A DNA stretch of 64,000 nt, taken from assembly GCF_000597725.1 (NCBI RefSeq), contig NZ_JFBL01000007.1, positions 62,001-126,000 of the forward strand, written 5' to 3'. A model generated the notes under the pieces. That model did no database searches, was not told the DNA's origin, and saw only the letters and a list, made by a program, of their open reading frames with translations. Origin of the DNA: Sulfurospirillum arcachonense DSM 9755. GTDB taxonomy: Bacteria > Campylobacterota > Campylobacteria > Campylobacterales > Sulfurospirillaceae. Both the position numbers and the translations under genes were made by a program. This document shows, in pieces, positions 45,600 through 55,348 of this stretch (within the stretch, counting starts at the first letter, position 1; each line of letters opens with the position of its first letter).

Positions 45600-46024
45600 T
45601 TATAGTAAGTTCTAGCCTTTTCTATATCATCTAGAGATAGAGTTGTCACTTCACCATCTTCTTCAATAATTGTTATTTTTCCATCTTCCATAGATTCCAA
45701 CTTACCTATAATTTTATCAGTATTTATAAGCTTAACTTTAATATCTTGGCCAATTGAACCTTTATAATGCTCAATTTTTTTTAGTGGTCTTTCAATTCCT
45801 GGACTACTCACTTCTAAAGTGTAAACACCATTTACTGGTGGTTCTAAATCTAGAATTGGAGAAAGTATACGGGTTACTTCTGCACATTTATCTAAACTAA
45901 TTCCCTCTGGACTTGTTATATAAATTCTAAAAATCTTTTGTTCAAATTCACTTACAGTTTCTAGGTCATAAAGTTCAACATCACAATCATGAAGAATATT
46001 TACAATAGTTTCTTTAGTTGTCAT
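45593..46024 (-). CDS. rimP: Ribosome maturation factor RimP
   Basis: A 143-residue two-domain protein for 30S subunit maturation: IYITSPEGISLDKCAEVTR, YTLEVSSPGIERPLKK and a C-terminal SH3-like barrel (GKLESMEDGKITIIEE). It lies between rbfA and ribD and overlaps both, matching a conserved neighbourhood with infB. Confidence 0.93.
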   Translation of the reverse strand: MTTKETIVNILHDCDVELYDLETVSEFEQKIFRIYITSPEGISLDKCAEVTRILSPILDLEPPVNGVYTLEVSSPGIERPLKKIEHYKGSIGQDIKVKLINTDKIIGKLESMEDGKITIIEEDGEVTTLSLDDIEKARTYYKW

Positions 46025-46391
46025 CTTTATTTCCCTTTTTTAATTCTTTTGCAACTTGTTCAAACAAAGCATCCATTTGATTTTGTTTTTCTAATTTATC
46101 ATCAAATTTAAATCTAAAATTGGGACATCTAAACCAACCTTCACTCTGCATACAATAAGTTTTTAAAACGGAATTAACTTTTCTTAGATGGTTTATAATA
46201 TATTTTTTTTCTTCTTCATCAAACATCATTTTATCAAGATAAACTGTAGCATCATATTTTCCGCGAGTACACTCTACATCTATAACGCAAAGTCCTCGTA
46301 ACATCTCATCATTTAAAGTAGAAAGTGCTTCAGGGATAAGTTCCCTCAAAACACTCTCTGTTCTTTGTAGTTTTATACTTTTTTCACTCAC
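46014..46391 (-). CDS. rbfA: Ribosome-binding factor A
   Basis: A 125-residue KH-like protein acting in 16S 5' end maturation: RTESVLRELIPEAL, DVECTRGKYDATVYL, and RKVNSVLKTYCMQ. It starts with GTG, three bases after the infB stop. Its linkage to infB and rimP agrees with the role. Confidence 0.9.
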   Translation of the reverse strand: MSEKSIKLQRTESVLRELIPEALSTLNDEMLRGLCVIDVECTRGKYDATVYLDKMMFDEEEKKYIINHLRKVNSVLKTYCMQSEGWFRCPNFRFKFDDKLEKQNQMDALFEQVAKELKKGNKDDN

Positions 46392-46394
46392 GTT

Positions 46395-48995
46395 TTATAC
46401 TTCTAATTTAGCTTGTTCTTCTACTTCTTTAAAGCTTTCAATGAAATCTCCGACTTTAATATCATTAAAACCATCAATTCCAATACCACATTCATAACCT
46501 TTTTTCACTTCATTCACATCATCTTTGAAACGCTTCAATGAAGATACTGTACTTTCATATACAATAACACCTTCACGAATAAGGCGAACTTTAACACCAC
46601 GGTTAATTGATCCATCAGTTACGATACAACCTGCGATTGAACCAAGTTTTGGTACAGAAAATACTTCTCTAACTTGTGCTTGTCCAATATTCTCTTCTCT
46701 TATAACAGGAGAAAGTAATCCAGAAACCAGTCCTGTTACATCATCAATCAAGTCATAAATAATATTATATGTTTTTATCTCAACACCACTTGATTTTGCT
46801 TTTTCTTTAACACTTCCAGTAGGACGAACATGAAATCCTAAAATCACACAATTTTCACTAGCTTCAGCTAAAGCAACATCACTTTCAGTAATTCCACCAA
46901 CACCAGAACTAATAACGTTTATTTGCACTTCATCATTTTTAATTTTTGCTAAAGAGCCTTTAATAGCTTCAAGAGAACCTTGAACATCTGCTTTTAAGAT
47001 AACTGGTAAGTTTTTAATAGCACCCTCAGCAATTTTTGAACTTAACTCATCTAAAGTTACTTTAGTAGATTTTGATAACTCTTTTTGGCGTAAATAATCT
47101 GCACGTTTTTGCGCATATTCACGAGCTATTTTATCATTTTGTACACTTACTAAATGCTCACCAGAACCTGGTACTTCACTTAAACCTAAAACAACAACAG
47201 GCTCACCTGGTTTTGCTTCTTTTACTGGTTTTCCTAAATCATCAAGTAAGGCTCTTACTTTACCATAACCAGTACCTGCAACAATAGTATCACCTACTCT
47301 AAGAGTTCCTTCATTGATTACAATAGTAGCAACAGGACCACGACCTTTTTCTACTGAACTCTCAATTACAGTTGCTTTTGCTTCTCTATTTGGATTTGCT
47401 TTTAATTCTAATAAATCAGCTTGAAGAAGAATAACTTCTAATAAATCATCAATACCTTTTCCTGTTTTTGCTGAAACTTCAACAAATTCATATTCTCCAC
47501 CCCAATCAACTGGAGTTACATTCACTTCTGCAAGACCTGCTTTTGCCATATCTGGGTTAGCCGCTTCAAGATCCATTTTGTTCATAGCAATGATAAAAGG
47601 AACTTCTGCTGCACGTGCATGTTCAATTGCTTCTATTGTTTGAGGCATTACACCATCATTTGCAGCAACAACAACAATAACAATATCAGTTACTTGTGCA
47701 CCACGACTTCTCATTTCAGTAAAAGCAGCATGACCTGGAGTATCTATAAATGTAATATTTCTACTATTTTTTTCTACCATATAAGCACCAACATGCTGAG
47801 TTATTCCACCAGCCTCACCACTTGCTACTTTTGAACTTCTAATATAATCTAAAAGTGACGTTTTACCATGATCAACATGCCCCATAATAGTAATAATTGG
47901 TGCGCGTTCTATTAAATCTTCATCATTTGACTCTTCATAAGCTCCAACATAATCAAACTCTTCTTGAGCATCGATTGTAGTTACTTCAACTTCAAAAGTC
48001 TCAGCTAAAATATCTATAGAATCTTTATCTAAGAAATCATTTTTAGTAACCATCATACCTAGTAAAAATAGCTCTTTTATAACTTCACTAACTTGTTTTC
48101 CAATTTTCTCAGCAAATTCATATACACGAATCTCTTCAGGAATTTCTATTGAAGATACAACTACATTATCAGTATCTATTTGTTTTTTAACACGTTTTTT
48201 TCTTCCACGTCTTTTAATACCTTGCGGTTGGATAAAACTAGGTCTTTTTGTAGTTCTAATTTGAGATGGATCACTATTCTTTTTAGTTCTTTGTTCTACT
48301 TTAGGCTCAATTTTAACAGAAAAATCTGGTAAAACTACCATATTATCTTCCAAGTCCATCTTAATATCTGCCATATCACTAAATGCAATATCTATCTTCT
48401 CAGCTGAAGTTTTTTTCTCTGCAGGAGTCTTTTTTACTTTTTTCTTTTTCTTTACAGCTTCACTACTATTTCCAAGAACAGATTCTAAAGTTTGTGAATT
48501 TTTCTTTTTAGCATATGGAGATGGAAAATCTTTTGGACTCTCTACAACTTTTTCTGGACGTTTCTTTTTAACAATTACTAAACCTCTACGTTTACGTACA
48601 CTAGCGGTTGCTAAACTCTCTTTTTTAGGCTCTTCTACAGGAACTTCTACTTTTGGTTCTTCAACTTTAGGAGAGGTTTTAACTGGCTCAGTTTCTACTT
48701 TAACTGTTTGATCTACTTTCTTTTCTACTGTCTTAACAGCTTTTATAGATTCTTCTTTTGGTTTTTCTTCAGACTTTTTAGGTTCTTCTACTATTTTTTC
48801 AACTTTTGGATTAGCTGTTTTATCATTCTCATTTACGCCTGTTAAAACATAATTCATAAGTTTTTCGGCTTGTTCTTCAGTAACAGCACTAGAAGCAGCC
48901 TTTACTTCTAATCCTAAATCCATTGCTTTTTCAACAACTTCTTTACTTTTAATTCCAAGCTCTTTTGCTATTTCGTGTATACGCACCTTAGTCAT
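46395..48995 (-). CDS. infB: Translation initiation factor IF-2
   Basis: An 866-residue GTPase that places initiator tRNA on the ribosome. An N-terminal IF2N domain ([21 protein letters not shown]) is followed by a long low-complexity Lys/Glu/Val/Pro linker, a second IF2N domain, then the G domain with [27 protein letters not shown] and MNKMDLE, and beta-barrel domains to the end. No TTACATGTAA copies occur in its 2.6 kb. It is central in a conserved operon. Confidence 0.96.
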   Translation of the reverse strand: MTKVRIHEIAKELGIKSKEVVEKAMDLGLEVKAASSAVTEEQAEKLMNYVLTGVNENDKTANPKVEKIVEEPKKSEEKPKEESIKAVKTVEKKVDQTVKVETEPVKTSPKVEEPKVEVPVEEPKKESLATASVRKRRGLVIVKKKRPEKVVESPKDFPSPYAKKKNSQTLESVLGNSSEAVKKKKKVKKTPAEKKTSAEKIDIAFSDMADIKMDLEDNMVVLPDFSVKIEPKVEQRTKKNSDPSQIRTTKRPSFIQPQGIKRRGRKKRVKKQIDTDNVVVSSIEIPEEIRVYEFAEKIGKQVSEVIKELFLLGMMVTKNDFLDKDSIDILAETFEVEVTTIDAQEEFDYVGAYEESNDEDLIERAPIITIMGHVDHGKTSLLDYIRSSKVASGEAGGITQHVGAYMVEKNSRNITFIDTPGHAAFTEMRSRGAQVTDIVIVVVAANDGVMPQTIEAIEHARAAEVPFIIAMNKMDLEAANPDMAKAGLAEVNVTPVDWGGEYEFVEVSAKTGKGIDDLLEVILLQADLLELKANPNREAKATVIESSVEKGRGPVATIVINEGTLRVGDTIVAGTGYGKVRALLDDLGKPVKEAKPGEPVVVLGLSEVPGSGEHLVSVQNDKIAREYAQKRADYLRQKELSKSTKVTLDELSSKIAEGAIKNLPVILKADVQGSLEAIKGSLAKIKNDEVQINVISSGVGGITESDVALAEASENCVILGFHVRPTGSVKEKAKSSGVEIKTYNIIYDLIDDVTGLVSGLLSPVIREENIGQAQVREVFSVPKLGSIAGCIVTDGSINRGVKVRLIREGVIVYESTVSSLKRFKDDVNEVKKGYECGIGIDGFNDIKVGDFIESFKEVEEQAKLEV

Positions 48996-49009
48996 ATGGT
49001 CCAGTCTCC

Positions 49010-49273
49010 TTAATTGTGCTCTCGCACTTTGCTTGAGAAAAAATCCCCAAACTCTTCTAATTTTTTATATTTTAATTTAAATTTACTATTTATTACTCGT
49101 ACTATGCGTTTCTCATCGAGTTTAAAACAATCTAAACACATATAACAACTACGACCTACTTTTGAAAATTGGGTTACTTTTCCATTATTTATTTGAAAGC
49201 GGGTTAGAGTGTTTTGTTCAAATCGTCCTCTACAGATAATACACATTCGTATGGGTTTTTTTAATTTGCACAT
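49010..49273 (-). CDS. ylxR: YlxR (DUF448) RNA-binding protein
   Basis: An 87-residue protein with the YlxR pattern: [34 protein letters not shown]. It carries two cysteine pairs and is encoded next to infB in many bacteria. YlxR has been linked to RNase P in some species. Confidence 0.85.
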   Translation of the reverse strand: MCKLKKPIRMCIICRGRFEQNTLTRFQINNGKVTQFSKVGRSCYMCLDCFKLDEKRIVRVINSKFKLKYKKLEEFGDFFSSKVREHN

Positions 49274-49298
49274 GATTATACCAAAATTAAACTGTTTT

Positions 49299-50183
49299 TT
49301 AACTTTCGATTATTTCATAACCGAGGTTATCAAAATCAAATGATACAATTTTAAAATTTTCAAATCTATTTTTTAATTTTTCAATCAACTTTTGCTCATT
49401 TTTTTCATAAGTCATACTAAAAAAAGATGACCCACTTCCGGATAATGTACTCATTAAAGCTCCATTTGCTAATGCAATTTTTCTTACTTCAAACAGTTCT
49501 TTCATTTTTTTCATTCTTCTGTTCTCATGAATTCTATCTTTACTTACACTTCTTAAAAGTTCCCAATTTTCACTAAAAAATGCTGCACTCATTAAACCAA
49601 CACGTGAACTATTAAAAATTACATCTTTCATTGAATAAGATTTTGGAAGTTGTGTTCTAGAATGTGCTGTAGACATCGCACGATCAGGTATAACCATCAC
49701 TACTTTGATATTTTTAGGTAAATCTTTTTTTAAAGTCTTTACAACACCTTCATCAATAACAGAAGTTGTAAATCCACCATACACTGCTGGAGCTATGTTA
49801 TCTGGGTGACTTTCATATTCAAGAGCTTTATTTAAAACACTCTGTTTTGTTACTTTAACATTTGCCATATGGTACGCACTTGCAATTGCCCCAACAATAA
49901 CTGCTGAACTACTTCCTAATCCTCTTGAAAAAGGTATATAATTTTCAAATTCAAATCTAAAATTATCTTTTTTTCCTACTAAATCTTGATAAATTTCATT
50001 AAAAATAGATACAAATATATTATTTACTTTTAAACGTGATCTATTTTCACCTTCACCTTTTATAGAGACACTTTGGCAAGAATACGGTTTAATAGTTACG
50101 TAATTATATAATGATATTGCTAGACCAAGAGAGTCAAAACCTGGTCCTAAATTTGCACTTGTTGCTGGTACCTTTATACGCAT
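49299..50183 (-). CDS. thrB: Homoserine kinase
   Basis: GHMP kinase of 294 residues in threonine synthesis. It opens MRIKVPATSANLGPGFDSLG, with phosphate loop FSRGLGSSSAVIVGA and the C-terminal STLSGSGSSFFS. The length and motifs are typical. It sits between ylxR and tsaB. Confidence 0.95.
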   Translation of the reverse strand: MRIKVPATSANLGPGFDSLGLAISLYNYVTIKPYSCQSVSIKGEGENRSRLKVNNIFVSIFNEIYQDLVGKKDNFRFEFENYIPFSRGLGSSSAVIVGAIASAYHMANVKVTKQSVLNKALEYESHPDNIAPAVYGGFTTSVIDEGVVKTLKKDLPKNIKVVMVIPDRAMSTAHSRTQLPKSYSMKDVIFNSSRVGLMSAAFFSENWELLRSVSKDRIHENRRMKKMKELFEVRKIALANGALMSTLSGSGSSFFSMTYEKNEQKLIEKLKNRFENFKIVSFDFDNLGYEIIES

Positions 50184-50192
50184 TAAACCCCT

Positions 50193-50651
50193 TTAAACTG
50201 CTGGCAAGATATATAATGGTTCTATATCTTTACTAAAATTTTCTATTTTCAAATTTTGTGGAAGATAAAAATCACATTTTATTTCATCTTCAATAAATTC
50301 TGTTTTTATTAGTTCATCTTCTTTCACAAAATACATTTTTCGCATAGCTTTTATAGGACTATTTTGATTGAAATTAAATCCATCTGTAGCAAAAAGTTCA
50401 ATACCTTTTACAATGGATAAAGTTCTTAAAAGTATATAAGTTATCTTAATAGCCATAAAACTACCAGGACCTCTTGCAAAGAAAATTCTTTTACATGTAA
50501 ACTCTTCAAGTATATCTTTAAATATTAAAGGCAAGGCTTCACTCGTTTGTTGCTCACTACATATACTTTTAATCAATATATTATTTTCATATATACCCAC
50601 TTGCAGTGGTGAAGTTAAAGATATAACAACAATATCTACTACCGATTTTAT
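50193..50651 (-). CDS. tsaB: TsaB-like tRNA threonylcarbamoyladenosine protein with a non-canonical start
   Basis: A partner of TsaD in making t6A on ANN-decoding tRNAs. From the first good start codon (GTG at 50600) the protein is 135 residues (IYENNILIKSI, FFARGPGSFMAIKI) but lacks the first beta strand. The same frame continues upstream as KSVVDIVVISLTSPLQVGIY, a proper TsaB opening. The only matching initiation codon is ATA at 50651, within GCATAAAA, seven bases after AGAGG. So I place the start at ATA. An ATGA-to-ATAA change at the lpxC stop would explain it. The protein is about 70 residues shorter than the E. coli one, as is common in this phylum. Confidence 0.7.
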   Translation of the reverse strand: MKSVVDIVVISLTSPLQVGIYENNILIKSICSEQQTSEALPLIFKDILEEFTCKRIFFARGPGSFMAIKITYILLRTLSIVKGIELFATDGFNFNQNSPIKAMRKMYFVKEDELIKTEFIEDEIKCDFYLPQNLKIENFSKDIEPLYILPAV

Positions 50652-51532
50652 GCGAACACCTCTATGTATGCTAAATCATCTACTTTTGCGAAATCCCTTA
50701 CTTCATAATTTTTTGGGTCTTTAAGTATCTCTTTAGTAAGTAAATGGTTTAAATTATGACTCCCTGCATATGATTCATAATCAGCTACAACAGGAGCTCC
50801 TAAAAGTGCTAAATCTCCAATAGCATCTAAAATTTTATGTTTTACAAACTCTTTTGGAAATCTTAATCCTTCAGGATTTAAAATCTTCTTATCATCAAGA
50901 ACAATAGCATTTTCAAGTGAACCTCCAAGGGCTAAACCTTTACTTCTTAAATACTGTACATCTTTTAAAAATCCAAATGTTCTAGCACGCGCAATTTCTT
51001 CTATATACGCTTTTTTACTAAATTCAAATTGATAATCTTGTTTTCCGATAATAGGATGAGTAAAGTTAATAGTGAAATTATATATTGGTTTACGTGAAGG
51101 TTTTACTCTTGCAAATTTCTCACCATCTACAACTTCGACTTCTCTTTTGATAATTAAAACACTTTTATTCTCATCTAATTCTCTCATCTTAGCTTCATCT
51201 AACATCATACAAAAACTAATTCCACTACCATCCATTACTGGAACTTCTGCACTATCTAAAGTGATTAATATATTATCTATTCCATATGAATATATCGCTG
51301 AGAGTAAATGTTCTATTGTAGATATATAGTTTTGTCCATCGCCTATGACTGTTGCATTATTTGTATTGACTACATTTTCAGGACTTGCTTTTACACTCAT
51401 CCCCACATCAGTTCTATAAAAAACTATACCGCTATTTGCTTCTAATGGCTCTAATGTTATTTTTATAGGCTCACCCTTATGTAGCCCTATACCAACACTC
51501 TCAACCTTTTTAGCAACAGTAGTTTGTCTCAC
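50648..51532 (-). CDS. lpxC: UDP-3-O-acyl-N-acetylglucosamine deacetylase
   Basis: The committed zinc deacetylase of lipid A synthesis. In 294 residues it shows TVAKKVESVGIGLHKGE, the zinc ligand in STIEHLLSAIYS, VMDGSGISF, and HKILDAIGDLALLG with the two other ligands. It starts with GTG close to the minC stop. The stop TAA overlaps the likely ATA start of tsaB. Confidence 0.95.
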   Translation of the reverse strand: MRQTTVAKKVESVGIGLHKGEPIKITLEPLEANSGIVFYRTDVGMSVKASPENVVNTNNATVIGDGQNYISTIEHLLSAIYSYGIDNILITLDSAEVPVMDGSGISFCMMLDEAKMRELDENKSVLIIKREVEVVDGEKFARVKPSRKPIYNFTINFTHPIIGKQDYQFEFSKKAYIEEIARARTFGFLKDVQYLRSKGLALGGSLENAIVLDDKKILNPEGLRFPKEFVKHKILDAIGDLALLGAPVVADYESYAGSHNLNHLLTKEILKDPKNYEVRDFAKVDDLAYIEVFA

Positions 51533-51534
51533 CT

Positions 51535-52134
51535 CTAAATTTCCTTTATATCTACTTTTGAACCATTATAAGTTATTTTTTGTAACTTATCTTGTACTAA
51601 ACTCTCTTTTTCTATAATTTCTCCATTGAAAATCACATTCCCATGATTTCCAATGCCATTTAGTACAATATAATCTCCATCACATTGAACTAAACCATCT
51701 ATTGTGCCATATACTGAAACACTTTGTGTACAAAAAAGTTTTGCTCCACTATTAATACGTCCAAAAACAACCACTGGTAAATCTTCATTTATCTCTTCAC
51801 CAGAACGAATTGGTCTATCAAATACCTTTAACTTATCTTTTGAAATAACTTTTGAGATTGCCTCTTTTTGCTCTTGTTCTTTAGGTTCTTCTTCTTGAAC
51901 AGGTATCTCAACATCTTTTTTCACACTTGACAATTTTAATGAACAATTACTAATATCTTTAAAACAAACACCCTCATGTTCTAAAAAAATTACTACTTGC
52001 TCATCTACTTCACCATCTATAAGCAAAAAGAATTCCTTTAATAATACTCTATTTTTATTAAAATATTCAAGGAAACTCTCATTATTATCAATATTTATGT
52101 GAAAAACACGTAAATTCTTTTGTTTTACTATCAT
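51535..52134 (-). CDS. minC: Septum-site determining protein MinC
   Basis: A 199-residue inhibitor of FtsZ at the poles. The C-terminal beta-helix domain, GRINSGAKLFCTQSVSVYG, TIDGLVQCDGDYIVL, IGNHGNVIFNGEII, is clear; the N-terminal half is more divergent. minD/minE are not in the window. It overlaps the M23 peptidase gene by four bases. Confidence 0.85.
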   Translation of the reverse strand: MIVKQKNLRVFHINIDNNESFLEYFNKNRVLLKEFFLLIDGEVDEQVVIFLEHEGVCFKDISNCSLKLSSVKKDVEIPVQEEEPKEQEQKEAISKVISKDKLKVFDRPIRSGEEINEDLPVVVFGRINSGAKLFCTQSVSVYGTIDGLVQCDGDYIVLNGIGNHGNVIFNGEIIEKESLVQDKLQKITYNGSKVDIKEI

Positions 52135-53495
52135 CTATCTATAATCTTTTTTGCTGATTTCATAACATCAAAAACATTATCTTTCATCCAGTTTTTATCC
52201 ATCCACTCTTCTGGCCTAACTTCAACTCCTTGAACCAATATTCCAAAATGTAAATGATCTCCAAGTGCAAGTCCTGTAACTCCTGTTTTTGATATAACTT
52301 GACCAGCTTTAACATTTTCACCTTCGTCTACTAAAAAGCTTGAATTGTGCCCATATAAAGAATACACACCTAAACCATGAGAAATAATTATATTCTTTCC
52401 ATATATGCCATTATACTTTGCAAAAACAACAGTACCAGAATTTGAGGCAATAACATCAGCTTCTGCAGTACTTGCTAAGTCTAACCCCAAATGATACGAT
52501 TCACTTACTTGCTTTTTTTCATAACTAAAAAATCTATGATCACCAAAACTAGCAACTGCTGCTGCATTTTTTAAAGGATAAAAAGGCTTTAAACTAAAAC
52601 CATTTATTTTTTCAGTAGGAACTTCAGAAGTTACCTCTTCTATAACTTTTTCATTACTATCTCTTAAATCTTCATTGACATATTTAAATCTTTCAATTTT
52701 ATCCATACTTTTAGCTGAAGGAAGTTCTTCTTCAGCCAAATCTGCAATTTTGCCATTTAAAAAATTGTCACTTAATTTTAATTTTGAAACCTTATACTTT
52801 TTCCCTTTTAAATAAAATCTTACTCTACTTTTTGAAATATTACCTGCTTTATCTTGAGCAATAATTGTAGCTTTAAAATTTTTTTTATCACTTGGCCAAG
52901 CTAAAAGTGAAACATAATGGTCATCTTTATAAAAAGGTGTTGGGTAAAATCTTTTATCAAAATTTGTTTGTATATATAATTCTTTTAAATTTTCATCCTT
53001 TGCTTTAAATACAACAGTAGCAACTCCACCTTTAAGAATCTTATAGGAATTATTCACAATAAACAATTCTGGTCTTTTTGTATCTACATTTATAATAGAT
53101 GTTTTAACTGCTTTGTTTCCTGAAAAAAAGTTCCATTTACTTGAATCTACAGCTTCTATCGTCAGTTCAAAATGTTTTTTATTACTAACAAAGCCTGTTC
53201 TTGGAAACTCTATATTTAGAGTAAACTCTTCTTGTGATATTTCAAAAAGTTTTTTCAAAAGTACAATACTATTTTTACCATCACTCAAAGTTGCTCTTAC
53301 AAATTTTATACCACTTTCATCACTTATCTTCACTGCAATTGGTTTCTTTAAATTCCAATCTATTTTTTTTAACAGTTCCACACTAGGTACATTTCTTTCA
53401 AAAATTTTAGAGTTATATAAATATGCTAATAATGCTGTAAGTAAAATTAACAAAATCATAATTATAATACCTGATGAACTTCTTTTTCTTCTCAT
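52131..53495 (-). CDS. M23 peptidoglycan endopeptidase
   Basis: A 454-residue protein with an N-terminal membrane anchor (IIIMILLILLTALLAYLY), a long beta-rich region, and a C-terminal LytM domain: ESYHLGLDLAS, GKNIIISHGLGVYSLYGHNS and GDHLHFGILV, which contain the zinc ligands. It cleaves peptide cross-links in the wall, in shape control or daughter cell separation. It lies next to minC. Confidence 0.9.
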   Translation of the reverse strand: MRRKRSSSGIIIMILLILLTALLAYLYNSKIFERNVPSVELLKKIDWNLKKPIAVKISDESGIKFVRATLSDGKNSIVLLKKLFEISQEEFTLNIEFPRTGFVSNKKHFELTIEAVDSSKWNFFSGNKAVKTSIINVDTKRPELFIVNNSYKILKGGVATVVFKAKDENLKELYIQTNFDKRFYPTPFYKDDHYVSLLAWPSDKKNFKATIIAQDKAGNISKSRVRFYLKGKKYKVSKLKLSDNFLNGKIADLAEEELPSAKSMDKIERFKYVNEDLRDSNEKVIEEVTSEVPTEKINGFSLKPFYPLKNAAAVASFGDHRFFSYEKKQVSESYHLGLDLASTAEADVIASNSGTVVFAKYNGIYGKNIIISHGLGVYSLYGHNSSFLVDEGENVKAGQVISKTGVTGLALGDHLHFGILVQGVEVRPEEWMDKNWMKDNVFDVMKSAKKIIDR

Positions 53496-53570
53496 TTACC
53501 TATCTCCTGTTTACTGAACAAAATTTATCATTTAATTTTCTTCATTTTATAAATAAAAGCAATAAATCTT

Positions 53571-54509
53571 TTATAGTGCTTTTATTTGGTCTGTTATCTC
53601 TTTACATGTAGCTTTTGTATCACTACTATTCACATTAAAACCCGCTGCACCCTTATGTCCACCGCCATTATACATAATAGAAATTTTGGATACATCTATA
53701 TCTCCATCTGAACGTAATGAAATTTTACAAAATTCATCTTGGGCTAAAACCATCAATGCTACTTTCACATTAGCTATATCTCTTAACATACTAATAATAT
53801 TTTTAGTATCACTTCTTTTTGCTCCAGTCTCTTCTAAAATCTTTTTATCAAATATGATTGAAGCTATAGTAGCATCTACATGTAACTCAAAATTACTCAA
53901 CATATAGGCTATTAATCTAATCTTTGCTAAAGATTGTCTACTTTTTACTTTTTGTGCTATCTCTTGTGCATTTGCTCCACATCGAATAAGCTCTGCTGCT
54001 GCTTCAAAAGTTTTTTCATCAACTCCACCATATCTAAAAAAATTTGTATCTTCAGCTATGGATGTATAAAGTGATATTGCACTCTCTTTTGGAATATCAA
54101 TATCATTTTCTTTTAAAAGTTTATACACAACCATACCAGCACTAGAAGCTTCAGGTAATACTATGTTAATATCACCAAAAAGTTCGTTACTTTTATGATG
54201 GTCTATATTGATAATTTCAAAATCACCTTTTTTGATTTTCAATCTATCTAAACTTCCACAATCACAGCTTACTAACAAATCAAAAGATTTAGGAAGTTTA
54301 TTTTGTATCTTAGAGTAACCTTCTAAAAAATCAAACTCTTTTGGTAATTCTTCTTTAGTCTCATTAAATAATGAAACCCTACATCCCACTTTTTTCAAAA
54401 CACTATACAAACCTAGACTAGAACCAATCGTATCTCCATCTGGATGTACATGAGAAACTATAACAGTGTGTCTTGCACTTATAATTTTATCCCATGCTTT
54501 TTTATACAT
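53571..54509 (-). CDS. DHH phosphoesterase, NrnA-like
   Basis: A 312-residue DHH/DHHA1 protein: SHVHPDGDTIGSSLGLY, NIDHHKSNELFGDIN, FRYGGVDEKTFEAA and a C-terminal GGGHKGAAGF. NrnA-like enzymes cut short RNA (nanoRNA) and pAp to mononucleotides. No oligoribonuclease gene (orn) is in this window. TACATGTA palindromes occur at 53602, 53876 and across its start codon (54504-54513). Confidence 0.88.
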   Translation of the reverse strand: MYKKAWDKIISARHTVIVSHVHPDGDTIGSSLGLYSVLKKVGCRVSLFNETKEELPKEFDFLEGYSKIQNKLPKSFDLLVSCDCGSLDRLKIKKGDFEIINIDHHKSNELFGDINIVLPEASSAGMVVYKLLKENDIDIPKESAISLYTSIAEDTNFFRYGGVDEKTFEAAAELIRCGANAQEIAQKVKSRQSLAKIRLIAYMLSNFELHVDATIASIIFDKKILEETGAKRSDTKNIISMLRDIANVKVALMVLAQDEFCKISLRSDGDIDVSKISIMYNGGGHKGAAGFNVNSSDTKATCKEITDQIKAL

Positions 54510-54570
54510 GTAAACTCCGTCTATTTAAAAGCTGTTAGTATACTTAACTTAGTATAAATTTTAGGTTATT

Positions 54571-55347
54571 CTACAAATTAAAGTTAAATAAATAGATAAC
54601 GAACTTATATAAAACAAACAAAAATAGTAGAGGAAACAAAATAGTTTGAAATAAAAAAATAATTATCAAATCAACTATATGTTGACCAGTACTTTCTATA
54701 AGTCTCTCAAAATCTAAAAGTTTCTTTTTATAGTATGAAGATGAAAAATAACTTGCTTTGCTATCATCAAACTTATCTATTTTTTCTTTTGCATTATGCA
54801 CTATATTTTGAGATACTTTTACACTATATTCTTGTTCTACAAAATTTACATAAACATATTCATTAGCATAACTCATAAAAGGAATACTAAATCGTAAAAA
54901 AATCAAAACAAAAGTAAATTTAAAAAATAACCTTCCTTTGAGTTTATCCTTATAAAAATAAACTACATTTGCCATAAATAAAATACAAATCAGTACTATA
55001 TCAAAACCATTACATGTAACTATATTCATAAGAATTTTTTGTATCCCTAATGACGTTAAAGAAGCTAACATTACCCAAGAAAATTGTTCAACTAAATCAT
55101 TAATAGGATCTAACACTTCTCCTATGGTTATAGTAACTCCAGGAGGTCCTACTTCAGTTCCTTGCACTAAAGATATTGCTGCATTTAACGCTTTAGCACT
55201 CGCAAAAACGCTTACTGCTTGTTTAAAAGAAATATCAATCCTACTGTCTGTTTTCTCATCTATATTAGAAAATACAGATAAATATACCACTAAGATTGAT
55301 AAAAATAAAACTAAAATTTTATCCCAACTTTTTTTTATAATTTCCAT
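54571..55347 (-). CDS. Uncharacterised membrane protein next to flhB
   Basis: A 258-residue membrane protein starting at the ATG at 55347 (AGGAAC upstream). It has an N-terminal helix, a polar stretch with SFKQAVSVFASAKALNAAISLVQGTEVG, several central helices, a soluble loop (QNIVHNAKEKIDKFDD) and a strongly hydrophobic C-terminus. I do not recognise it. It lies right after flhB in the same operon. Its role in flagellar export is only suggested by position. Confidence 0.65.
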   Translation of the reverse strand: MEIIKKSWDKILVLFLSILVVYLSVFSNIDEKTDSRIDISFKQAVSVFASAKALNAAISLVQGTEVGPPGVTITIGEVLDPINDLVEQFSWVMLASLTSLGIQKILMNIVTCNGFDIVLICILFMANVVYFYKDKLKGRLFFKFTFVLIFLRFSIPFMSYANEYVYVNFVEQEYSVKVSQNIVHNAKEKIDKFDDSKASYFSSSYYKKKLLDFERLIESTGQHIVDLIIIFLFQTILFPLLFLFVLYKFVIYLFNFNL

Positions 55348-55348
55348 A

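Noticed and set aside
45600-46391. FMN riboswitch ahead of ribD
   Set aside because: ribD overlaps rimP and there is no untranslated space to hold the element.
47072-47834. Histidine- and asparagine-rich open frames on the plus strand within infB
   Set aside because: They are low-complexity antisense frames of a conserved gene with no start signals.
50193-50600. tsaB as a truncated pseudogene
   Set aside because: The upstream frame is open, encodes the expected first strand, and a ribosome site is correctly spaced before an ATA codon, so an unusual start explains it better.
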